Assembly (NCBI GenBank): GCA_944474755.1
Contig: OX104115.1
Coordinates: 35,537,080 to 35,601,079 of the forward strand
Reading direction: 5' to 3'
Length of the DNA: 64,000 bases
Source of the DNA: Limnoperna fortunei
Taxonomy: Eukaryota > Mollusca > Bivalvia > Mytilida > Modiolidae
Both the position numbers and the translations under genes were made by a program. Under the pieces are notes generated by a model that saw nothing but the letters and a program-made list of their open reading frames with translations, did no database searches and was not told the origin of the DNA. Position 1 is the stretch's first letter. The number at the start of each line of letters is the position of its first letter. This document shows positions 12,401 through 20,329 of this stretch, piece after piece.

Positions 12401-15400
12401 GAAACTGCAGTCGAATACTAACTAACATATGTACAATTTCTTGTATAACTATATTTGATATGCAAATGTAATGATTAGCATTTTCACACAACTTATTCAT
12501 CTTACCAATACGCTTAAGGCACCCTAAACACGTATCTTACGTGCATAGTGTGGTTCAATCATCTGTTACACAATCGTGTAAAAACCAATTTAGGCATCAA
12601 GTAATTTTACAAGTAAAATGACATGCTACTTTGACAATATTGTTTGACAATAAATGACAAGGTGTATTTTAGTTTCTTGCCTGTTAATCAGACTTTAGAA
12701 TCATGTCATACTGTGTATCATTAATGCAGCACACTGGTTCCACAAACACCTTCTGCAATAATAACTAAAGGACGAGATTGATAGTCAAAATCAGTGTAAT
12801 ATACCACTCTGCTTTATCATGTCTATACATGTTATCTCACTTGAAACGTTAATCATTATTATCCATGAAGTTGAAGTCTAAAGCAGACTTGAATTGCTAC
12901 ATAATCTAAGTGATCTTGAATTGTTTAACAGAGCAAGAAGTCAGTTCCGAGAACTCCAACACAAAAAGAGAAACAAATATAAAATCAGCATCACGCCAAA
13001 ACAGCCAAACCGAAGGCCTAACTAAACTAAGCAGCGGAGGTAATGGATTAGCTGGATTTTTAAGCGTTTCTAAAAAAAATATGATATTCTCTTGATTATA
13101 ACTTGTCAAAATTAAATTGCTGACAAGAGAGATAGCAGTATATCAAAGAGATAACAGAATATGAAATTAACTTTAAGAACCATTGCCTTTGAAGCGGGGT
13201 TCCCCAATCCAATATATTGATGTAGTCAGTTTTATTGTTTACTTTTGCAACCGGAAGTTGCTTGAAAGTAAAATACAGAGGAAAATCATATTAGGTTACT
13301 TGGGGATATAAGAACAAACTAAGGTGAATATAGTTAATCTTATAAATGTGCAATTGTGTATCACATCTCCAATATTACTACACTGAAATGAAAAAGCCAT
13401 GCTGTCCAGTCGCAAAGATTGTAGCAAAATTAGTCGCATTAACATATAACATATTTGTAATAAAATAATTGATATATTGCTAAATACATGTGTGCTTACA
13501 ATTTAGTTGCAAATATTTAATGGTATACATTAATTTATTAGATTGGTTCTATAAGATCGATGTAAGATGCGACCAATTATTTGTTGACTGTATAGTAGAC
13601 AAACGCCTCGAAAACAAATACGAATTATTAAAGGAACACTATCAAAGTAAAATCAAGAAGAGTGTTACAGGTATGTGGAAAGTCTTAGATTTGTATGCGA
13701 CACCTATTCTATTGTGTTAGTCAAACTTTTCGTCAGTTAATATAGTTCTTCGCGTATTTTTATGTTTCACCGTTCTGAAAACTGACTGGTCCTGGAACTT
13801 ACGGGTTTTATTTCTAAATTACTTACAATTGATGTTCAGCAAACACGTCATTAGTTATTCATCTAATTCTAAACATCATTTAAGACAACGTAGGTAATTT
13901 TTTCAGGTGGTGATTTCTATTCCATTTTGGAATGTGGCAATTTGTTATCAACACTTTTCAAATTAAAGGTTAAAAAATCAATCTATAGGAAAATCTGCAT
14001 TTTGATTCCTTTCTTGCAGAATTCAATAAGAGGTTTGACATAATCTTACAAAAAATGAAAGATCATTTGGAGTTATATCGAACAAATGCACGTGAGTTAT
14101 GTAAATAAAAATGTAGACCTTGAATTTAGTAGGTTTTATTAATTTTCAAAAATAGATTGGATAAGTGATATTATGACAAATTTAATTGAAATATATAGGC
14201 TTTATTGTTTTTAAGGAAAAGAGTTAGTGATGCTCAGTATATACGAATATAATCGATAATTATCTGCAAGTTGTAAGGGAATAAACATTTTTATTTCTCG
14301 GTTTCATTAGCTGTTATTATCATATAACCAAACACAAATTTATGAGTTAACATATAGGAAAATAGTTTAATTCGTTTTATATTAAATTGCTTTGTTTTTT
14401 ATTTGTCCTATTTTTAATGCATTAGGTCAGTTATTTTACTTTTTATCCGAGGTATTTCTTAAAGATAATGAGTAAGAGAAAGGTTATAAAAAAGACTATT
14501 AATATTTTGTAAACATTTTGTATTATTTTAAATGCTGCACAACTTAACAGCAAGCTTGATATATTTCATCTGCAGGTCTTTTTTCACTGAAACTCAATTT
14601 TTACAAAATGCGTTGTTTAATAACGTTTATGTTATACCTTTTTATCAAACAGTTGGAAATTCGAGCTACCCGAGTCCAAGTGAGTTCGAGTTTCTCTTTT
14701 ATGTGAAAACAAAAGTATCGAGCAGTTTATCAAACACAGAATTATGTAAAACTGCATTGAATCAAAACCAAACATTACTCTGTCGATGGCTACTTACAAA
14801 CCTTGAGCAATCCGAGATTGTACCAGCTATATTACTTACGCCGGAAGACAAAGATACCTTCAGACCTGTTGCTTGGTATTGTACGAGATTATTTTATCAG
14901 TCATACAAAATATGGCTCAAAGGGGCACACAATATTTGGCCGGGTCAATTATGTTGCTGCACATTAAAGCATTATGATATAAATAATTGTGCAAAAAATG
15001 GCAAAAAATTACTTATAGTTGAATCAGAACAGAAATTGGAAAAACTACCAAAGAAATACTTTGGCTTTGAAATCTACAACCATATAAAATTAGGCGACAA
15101 CGCAGACAGTGAATTTTGTGCAATTTTACAAACTCAATTGTCCGACAATGAAGACTCTTATTATATGCATAGCAACATATCTGGCGAAAGTGCTGAAATT
15201 TTATTTAAAGCTCATACAAACCTTACTATGATATCGGGCTTTCCATTCAAGTCTAAAGGTTTTGGATCAAAACATCACATCGATCGAGACAATATAATTC
15301 AGTTATTTTGTCGAAAGAAGGGAATAGTTCCGATTGGAGAAAATCATTTTCCGAATTCCATTGATGAAATTAAGACGGACGTTTTAGAAGGATGCCCAAC

Positions 15401-16708
15401 ACTGGCAGTAAACTTGCATGTCGGAGATTCCATAGGGCCACATCACAGCAAAGGAACTTTAGGAGGTTTTTGTGAATATATGGGCAAAGCTTGCTTTCTA
15501 ACTTGTGCTCATGTTATGTACGATGTTCAAAATTTGCTTAAGTCTACATACGATTATACAAGAAACGAAGCAGTCAAGGCTTTTTTACACACACAGACTG
15601 GAATGGTAGAGTGCGGAAGCACTATCAGAAGAATATTTGAACATGATATTAGTGGCGCTACAAGTGTTGATGCTGCTTTAGTTAAAATAAAATTGTCAGC
15701 ATGCACAGTTGATCCAAGCGACTACGTTCGTGATTTGACAAACAAAGCCTACAATTTTCATAGATTAGGTGGGCTTTTTCTCTTTTATTTTGCACTTAGC
15801 TGTAGCTTACACGTGGCATCCTTTTCAAATAATCAGTAGCATTTTCTAAAAAGTAATAACGCTTTGTTTACTTAATAGAGCTATTACCTTCAAGAGGACT
15901 AACAATCATACTGACTAGATAAATGGTAGACACATTTTTAATATCAAGTCTTTCTTTTAAAGTTATGACGTTTGACTTATTGAACCATTCTTTTGTGAAT
16001 CAGTCGTATGATTGCAATTTTCAAAACGATTAAGGAAATATAAGTAAGATATTCACGGGCTCGTTAGAACTGTGTTTCAGTTTGTTTGTGTTTTTTACAA
16101 ATAACTTATGGTACTTATAGTTGGTAATTTTAAATTTGATAATATTATTTATGTCCAACTGTAAAAATACTGAACATAAAAAACTCAAAACAATATATAA
16201 TGAACAGGTATTTTTGTCTGCGTCGATCTTATAAAAGATATAAAAAAATACTAAAATATTATTTTTTTCAGGAATGGCCTCGATGTCATTACACGAGAAT
16301 TGTTTGGATCATACAATATTTGGTACAGCCTCAAATGTGTCAATAGTAGCGCCAGGAGCTATGTCTAAACTTGAACAATCTGCAGACTTTCGGATACAAG
16401 ATGACACGGATGTATATTTCAACAATATTGGACAAGTCGTTGCACACGCTAGTGGTGCTGTATTTCAGCCACTGATAATTACAACGCCTGCGCATCTGCA
16501 AATCCCTGTGGGAACCATTCCAGGACAACGAATTTTTCGCATGTATAAACAAATGATTCTAAATATACCTCTGCAGGCAGGCGACTCCGGAACTTGCATT
16601 TATATCATTGGAGGACCTGGAAGAACCGGATGTGTTGGAATGGCGATAGCATTTTGTGCTGGACTTTCCGTAGTAACTCCATTAAAAGAAATTTTAAGTA
16701 GATTATAA
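439..16708 (+). CDS. Trypsin-like serine protease gene with a microexon array (spliced; 5' end outside the window)
   Basis: Proposed exon chain: seven microexons (439-462, 2056-2079, 3686-3709, 4935-4958, 6289-6315, 7514-7543, 8634-8660), then 12932-13039, 13542-13670, 14020-14091, 14551-15768 and 16272-16708. Every internal exon is a multiple of three and every junction is phase 1, and the chain reads without a stop. The five large exons give about 653 residues and the microexons add about 60. Seen: a short Ser/Asn-rich polar segment, a helical charged stretch, a middle domain of roughly 200 residues that I do not recognise with certainty, and a C-terminal PA-clan protease domain with LTCAHV (His codon 15510), SVDAALVKI (Asp codon 15669) and AGDSGT (Ser codon 16586). 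These fit a chymotrypsin-fold catalytic triad. There is no signal peptide or membrane segment in the visible part, so an intracellular protein is likely (inference). No initiator Met or promoter was found; the start must lie upstream of position 1. Transcript evidence is lacking, so linkage of the microexons to the protease exons is inferred from phase and frame. Confidence 0.6.
1267..1522 (-). mobile_element. tRNA-derived SINE, copy 1 (in unit 1)
   Basis: Read on the - strand, the head GGCCGAGTGGTTAAGGCAG resembles a tRNA A box and the GGATTCGAGTTTCAC stretch a B box. A body with TTCCTCCCCCAATAAAG and an AT-rich tail follow. Open frames inside it are not genes. Confidence 0.75.
2056..2079 (+). 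CDS. Microexon 2 (24 nt, phase 1-1)
   Basis: Acceptor TTTTCATAG, donor GTAAGTCG. It reads (N)LNSNLFS. Frame 0 hits TGA at the second codon, so phase 1 or phase 2 reading is required. Unit 2 of the array. Confidence 0.55.
2885..3140 (-). mobile_element. tRNA-derived SINE, copy 2 (in unit 2)
   Basis: Nearly identical to copy 1 and at the same place in the unit, so it was duplicated with the unit rather than inserted separately. Confidence 0.75.
3686..3709 (+). CDS. Microexon 3 (24 nt, phase 1-1)
   Basis: Acceptor CTCTTTTAATAG, donor GTAAGTCG. It reads (N)VNRNLGA. Frame 0 contains TAG, so the shared phase is supported. Compared with copies 1, 2 and 4 the exon body carries several substitutions without losing its length or splice sites. 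Confidence 0.55.
4511..4729 (-). mobile_element. tRNA-derived SINE, copy 3 (head truncated)
   Basis: Same body as copies 1 and 2, but the tRNA-like head is cut off at the unit 3/unit 4 junction. Confidence 0.7.
4730..5878 (+). repeat. Array unit 4 (SINE-free form)
   Basis: Begins with the fused junction and ends at ACAGTCAGAAACTG. After about 5440 it follows the ancestral form with a GACGGAAACACA block instead of the SINE-carrying form; the same block occurs at 9620-9760. The open frames here at 5385-5826 are not supported as genes. Confidence 0.65.
4935..4958 (+). CDS. Microexon 4 (24 nt, phase 1-1)
   Basis: Acceptor TTTTCATAG, donor GTAAGTCG. It reads (N)LSSNIFS; frame 0 has TGA at the second codon. 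It is in unit 4, whose left end is fused to the truncated SINE of unit 3. Confidence 0.55.
6289..6315 (+). CDS. Microexon 5 (27 nt, phase 1-1)
   Basis: Acceptor TCTCTTCATAG, donor GTAAGTCG. It reads (N)ILSIPQPA, a Pro-containing version closely related to microexon 8. It is one codon longer than copies 1-4. Confidence 0.55.
6945..6966 (+). pseudogene. Decayed microexon 6 (donor lost)
   Basis: The position is equivalent to the other microexons: ACTATAG precedes it and ATAAGTCG follows. The invariant donor GT has become AT, and the body is 22 nt, not a multiple of three. It is therefore unlikely to be spliced in. Confidence 0.5.
7514..7543 (+). CDS. Microexon 7 (30 nt, phase 1-1)
   Basis: Acceptor GTAATTTTATAG, donor GTAAGTCG. 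It reads (N)AYPTDNLDE, the most acidic copy and the longest. The other two frames contain a stop (TAG in frame 0, TAA in the other), so only the shared phase is open. This copy is the strongest argument that the phase is constrained. Confidence 0.6.
7620..7905. mobile_element. Foldback element family F1, copy 1
   Basis: Positions 7769-7903 form an imperfect palindrome. ATTGTTTTCAATTATTGG at the left pairs with the reverse complement of the right end, and GACGACTTTGGGT pairs with ACCCAAAGTCGTC near the centre. The arms are about 54 bp. The flank 7620-7768 is shared with copy 2. Confidence 0.65.
8634..8660 (+). CDS. Microexon 8 (27 nt, phase 1-1)
   Basis: Acceptor CATCCCTTTATAG, donor GTAAGTCG. 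It reads (N)ILSIQPPP. It is paralogous to microexon 5, and the downstream intron sequence of the two units also aligns (about 6320-6620 with about 8665-8970). Its final base joins the next exon (AG CAA GAA) to give Lys. Confidence 0.55.
9781..10784. other. Intron sequence, nothing recognised
   Basis: AT-rich. GACAATTT is over-represented at 9920-10030, but no gene, SINE or foldback is seen. Confidence 0.5.
10785..10975. repeat. Degenerate 51-54 bp minisatellite, left block
   Basis: Three diverged monomers of the form GCTAAGGTCTCACGAATTTA, TATGTGAAATATGG, TTTTTAATTGCAT. Confidence 0.6.
10976..11500. repeat. Dispersed bivalve repeat, two fragments
   Basis: CCACCCGGTCGATCCCTCTG with GGTCAAACATCGGTGCTGAC, and CACTGGGTAGATGCCTCTGC with AGTAGTTACATTTTAGTAC, are two diverged copies of one motif set. 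GATGAGTCTTGAG..ACGAAACGTGCGTCTGG lies between them. Related pieces occur at 37205-37311 and 45090-45240. Confidence 0.5.
11510..12045. repeat. Degenerate 51-54 bp minisatellite, right block
   Basis: The same monomer recurs about nine times with heavy decay, best at 11880-12045. It was one array with the left block until the dispersed repeat at 10976-11500 separated them. Confidence 0.6.
12230..12540 (+). repeat. Isolated, decayed array unit without a recognisable microexon
   Basis: CTCTGAGTTGCATATTTAAA, GCGTATCTATTCATAAC and TAATGATTAGCATTTTCACA follow the order of the array units. Where the microexon should be, the pyrimidine tract runs into TACCAATACGCTTAAGG with no AG/GTAAGT pair. Confidence 0.5.
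12932..13039 (+). CDS. Protease gene exon: polar Ser/Asn-rich segment (108 nt)
   Basis: The acceptor is TTGTTTAACAG, with a weak pyrimidine tract; the donor is GTAATG after GGAG. It is phase 1 at both ends and encodes 36 residues that are mostly polar (QEVSSENSNTKRE at its start, KLSSG at its end). The composition suggests an unstructured linker continuing the microexon-coded region. Confidence 0.5.
13542..13670 (+). CDS. Protease gene exon: charged helical segment (129 nt)
   Basis: The acceptor is AATTTATTAG and the donor is GTATGT. Phase 1-1, 43 residues. It begins DWFYKIDVRCDQLF and continues with KRLENKYELLKEHY, which has the heptad-like spacing of a helix. I do not recognise a named domain in this piece alone. 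Confidence 0.55.
14020..14091 (+). CDS. Protease gene exon: short helical segment (72 nt)
   Basis: A strong acceptor (GATTCCTTTCTTGCAG) and donor (GTGAGT) bound a 24-residue phase 1-1 exon reading FNKRFDIILQKMKDHLELY. The amphipathic pattern continues the helix of the preceding exon. Confidence 0.6.
14551..15768 (+). CDS. Protease gene main exon: unassigned middle domain and first half of trypsin-like domain (1218 nt)
   Basis: This exon encodes 406 residues, phase 1 at both ends. The acceptor at AACTTAACAG is chosen because the better-looking CTGCAG 25 nt downstream would put the exon out of frame with a stop soon after. The first ~200 residues contain VGNSSYPSPSEFEFLFYV and SEIVPAILL, and are possibly a divergent nucleotidyltransferase fold (see findings). 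The protease domain begins near GCPTLAVNLHVGD; GGFCEYMGKACFLTCAHV carries the catalytic His and SVDAALVKI the catalytic Asp. The donor TTAG|GTGGGC interrupts the protease domain between the Asp and the Ser motif. Confidence 0.75.
16272..16708 (+). CDS. Protease gene last exon: Ser-containing half of trypsin-like domain
   Basis: The acceptor TTTTTTTCAG is strong and the first two bases complete a Gly codon with the previous exon (phase 1). It encodes 144 residues ending at a TAA. LQAGDSGTCIYII gives the oxyanion-hole Gly, the Asp and the nucleophilic Ser; GCVGMAIAFCAG fits the strand after the nucleophile. The His/Asp exon and this Ser exon are both required for an active protease. Confidence 0.75.
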
Positions 16709-16755
16709 GACACTTCGTCAATTCGAAAACGACAATGTCATACAATGTCAACTAA

Positions 16756-16761
16756 AATAAA
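16756..16761 (+). promoter_or_regulatory. Candidate polyadenylation signal AATAAA
   Basis: AATAAA lies 47 nt after the protease stop codon, giving a very short 3' UTR. The region is AT-rich, so the match alone is weak. Confidence 0.35.
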
Positions 16762-18419
16762 TCATGGGGTTCCGGGGTTTATATGTGTGCGTGTATTTAG
16801 CCGAAAGTTGATCGAAATAATCTACCCTTTTTGTAAAAAGTCAATATATTCTGAAACATCATTCCATTGTCTAATTATTTTAACAATATGTCTTGATTTT
16901 AAGTTTAGACAGGTGTATTTCAAGATGTTCTCTTCATTTTTTCTAACTGACGTTGATCTTTTTGGTATTCATTGAGAACTATCGCTGAAATATTTAGCTG
17001 GCCGCTCGGCAAACATTCAAAACCAGTCTTGACACAGGACGTTTAGAGCTTGTTATTAATGCTGCAAAGTGATACAAGCAAATGCAAGTAAATTACACAC
17101 AATTTCTTGTATTCCTATCTAAAAACTTTAGTGAAACGTTTTGATTTCTATAATTAAACTAATTTTTTTTTAATTTCATTTAAATACTCAATAGCCGAGC
17201 AACACTGTCCATTTGGTATAACGTAACGTGACTGAGTGTTGACGTAATAATTGTATTGATTGATGACGTTGACTATGTATGGATTCTTTCGCAAACAACA
17301 AGTGACGACACTGAATATTGTTAATGGCAAATATTATCTGTCTTTCTGTTAAATATTGCTTTTGTTATTTCTTTTCATAATATTCAATTTAAAATAAAAG
17401 AATTGTTTTCAGTTGTTGGTTTATTGGCATAAACCGACCCAAAGTCGTCTATATCCAATTTGTAAACAGATCCAATGTCGTCTATATCAAATGATCTAAC
17501 TAGCAATTGAAAATAATCCTTAATGAAACTAACTGCATAATTTGTGGTATCTGTCATGGATGAGTTTATACGACGCTACACGCTGCATTGAATATGTGTT
17601 TAACTTAATATTTGTTCATAAACGCGTTTGTCAACATTCTCGACTGAATCAATTTTTTTTTTACTTTATAACTTATTTTTTGTACCTTTTATTTTTAGGA
17701 AACAAATTCCATTTTGTTGTCTTATTGTGATAAAGTATTTTTCCTATACAACTTTTCGAGCTTTTAAAGTATATGCAAGTTATTTTAATAACTTATTTTA
17801 TGTTGACGAGTTTCAACAGTTCATTTATGTAGATTAAACTTTTATATATTTGATTTTTGTATGTCCTTGTTGTACCTCATTTATCAACATTCAATTTCCC
17901 CAAGTAGCCTCAATTTTATGTTAATTTTGCTGACGTGTGATTGGTCAATTAGGAAGACGAACGCTGGGAATGCGTTATCTCTACACTTGTGGAAAATTAA
18001 GAGCAACAATTTATTACAGTCTTTGAAATTTGTTTTTTATCATTGTCTTGAGGATTTATTCTGTTAATCTTTGGAGAACATTTAGACATTTGTATTTTGA
18101 CAGTCAGAACGTAGGTAACTTTTTCCAGAATTATGGTATAATCACGAAAACGGTTTTAAATAGCATGCATCTTTTAGTTCGCCATGTACATGTGCACAAC
18201 GAGGTTCACGTTCAAAGTCGGTCGATTCAATTAACTTACATGTAGGACAACAGATTTTACTCTTATTTATATAAAATATTATTTTCGTTCAATTTATTGG
18301 ATAAAGGATACTATGCGTACTTGCCAGTGTTAAACCGTTGGAATATTACGTAATTCTGTTACTCATCCGTGTCCGCTTTTTAATTTACTATGTATTTATT
18401 GATTATCGCCCTTGTGTAA
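16762..18419. other. Intergenic region
   Basis: Holds foldback F1 copy 2 (17225-17525). Otherwise AT-rich with short frames lacking coding character. Confidence 0.5.
17225..17525. mobile_element. Foldback element family F1, copy 2
   Basis: TTGATGACGTTGACTA, ACAACAAGTGACGACAC, TTATTTCTTTTCATAATATT and CCCAAAGTCGTCTATAT match copy 1 in the same order. The palindrome is damaged; the GTCGTCTATAT part is present twice. Confidence 0.6.
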
Positions 18420-19021
18420 ATGTCTCGTGCGACAACAATACCAACAGTTTTGATTATTGGTTCGAGTTTTGTTACACGACTAACAGGCGAATTCAGTAAA
18501 AATGGAGTAATTCGAAGTGATTTTAATTTACTACAGTGTAACGTTCAGTGTTTTGGCTTTTCCGGTGGAACAGTAAACAGTTTGAAGCATAATGCTGAAT
18601 TGGACACTTTAATCACGGAGACCCAACCATCGTGTTTAATTTTACAAGTAGGTGGTAACGATATGTGTAACACATATTTGCAGCCAGAAATGCCTGTAGC
18701 ATTAATGATTGGATGGATTACCTATGTACGCATTATTGCAGTGTCAAAACTGTTACTTTTTGCGAAATATTTGAGCGAACACAACCACAAGATATACCAG
18801 CTCATGTCTATTCTTACCGCAGAAGTGTTGTAAACCAGATGTTACCAGATCTAATTGCAGCATCACCACACAAGACATTCTTCTGGAAGCATTTAAGGCT
18901 GATGAACAGTCCATGCAATATTTATCATACTGATGGAATACATTTGTCTGATTTAGGAATGAAAACATTTTATAGATCTCTACGATTAGCTATTTTGCAT
19001 GCTTTAGACCATCTTTTTTGA
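18420..19021 (+). pseudogene. SGNH/GDSL-hydrolase-like reading frame, frameshifted
   Basis: The first frame (18420-18833) reads VLIIGSSFVTRL (nucleophile Ser codon 18462), FGFSGGTV (oxyanion Gly) and LILQVGGNDMCN (Asn codon 18657). The second frame, +2 relative to it, continues from about 18735: SVKTVTFCEIFERTQP, YSYRRSVVNQMLPDLI, then HTDGIHLSDLGMKTF (Asp codon 18932, His codon 18941) to TGA. All four SGNH blocks are present but split by a frameshift between about 18690 and 18735. The length, about 200 residues, fits a minimal SGNH domain. Similar stand-alone domains are common in mollusc genomes, some beside mobile elements (family memory, not checked). No intron is needed. It could be a real gene with a sequencing error. 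Confidence 0.6.
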
Positions 19022-19750
19022 AATTAGATTTTGGTAGGTTAATGTTTTTAGTCTGCTTAGTTGTGACATTGCTCGTATGGATATTGCAAATAATTCATCT
19101 ATGAAATTTAATCAGTTTTTTTTATTTGAGAGTTCATCAACGTCATCCCCTGCTATCAGCCATCAATATAATAGTTCTTTATGTTGATGACGTCATCGAC
19201 CATTGTCTCGTCTGTGACGTAACTGGTCTGCCATAGATCTGAGAAAGCGACTTCGATTTCAGGACGCATTTCGATCCGAGTTTAACATATATAGTATGCA
19301 GAAAAGAAAAATTCCAGGAATATACATTAAACAGAAACAATTAATATTATAACTCATTTGACTAATGATTTTATTATAAACTCATATTTGATAAATATTT
19401 CGTTAAGCGAATCATAGTTTCTGGTTGCCTGTTTAAAAGTAGTTTAAGTTGTATTCTAATATGTTTTAATTTTTTTTAGAACACAACCGGTGCAAACAAA
19501 CGATTTACATATAAGCCACACGCGACGAGGAGGGCATGTTATGAAAGCGTGTTTCTATTACAAAACTGTAACTCTTAAGCTATTGAGTATAACGTATAAA
19601 TCTTATAAATAGAGACACGCGCTTATTATCCGTTACAATATATTGTGCGTTACATTGAATGAACAGCCAGTTTATGGGGAAATGATGTTTAGTATGGGTA
19701 CTTAAATATCATAAATATACCGTAATACCGTAATTGTTTTATTAGAATAG
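19022..19750. other. Region between the SGNH frame and the minisatellite
   Basis: Contains several TGACGTCA/TGACGTAA words (about 19140-19220) without a clear element boundary. No gene. Confidence 0.4.
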
Positions 19751-20157
19751 TAATACGACAAAATTGGTCATTCCCCCTTGTTAAAACAATTATAAAATAA
19801 TACGTCATAATTGGTCATTCCCCTTGTAAGACAATGACAAAATAATACCACAAAATTGGTCATTCCCCTTGTAAAAACAATTTTAAAATAATACGTCATA
19901 ATTGGTCATTCCCCTTGTAAGATAATGACAAAATAATACGACATACTTGGTCATTCCCTTTGTAAAACAATAACAAAATAATACGACATAATTGGTCATT
20001 CCCTTAATTGTAAGACAATGATAAAATAATACGTCATAACTGGTCATTCCCTTGTACGACAATGATAAAATAATACGATATAATTGGTCATTCCGTTGTA
20101 AGACAATGACAAAATAATACGCCGTAATTGGTCACTCCCTTGTAAGACAATGATAAA
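19751..20157. repeat. 45-bp minisatellite (about 9 copies)
   Basis: Repeats of AATTGGTCATTCCCCTTGTA, AGACAATGACAAAATAATAC and GTCAT. Alternate monomers vary in the last five bases (GTCAT, CACAA, GACAT). No gene. Confidence 0.85.
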
Positions 20158-20329
20158 CCACAGCCTCTGTGAATTATTTCTTTATTTTATTATAAATACT
20201 TAGTATATTTGCACATGAATAACTACGTTTTAACATACACTACCAGTGTTTGTGTCATTTCCATGACCCCCACTAACCTATGGCTTGATTTTCTGTTTAT
20301 TTTCTTGAATAATATTTTGAATATTTTTT

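Noticed and set aside
14576..14600. Alternative acceptor CTGCAG for the main protease exon
   Set aside because: It looks stronger but puts the exon out of frame, reaching a stop about 130 nt later.
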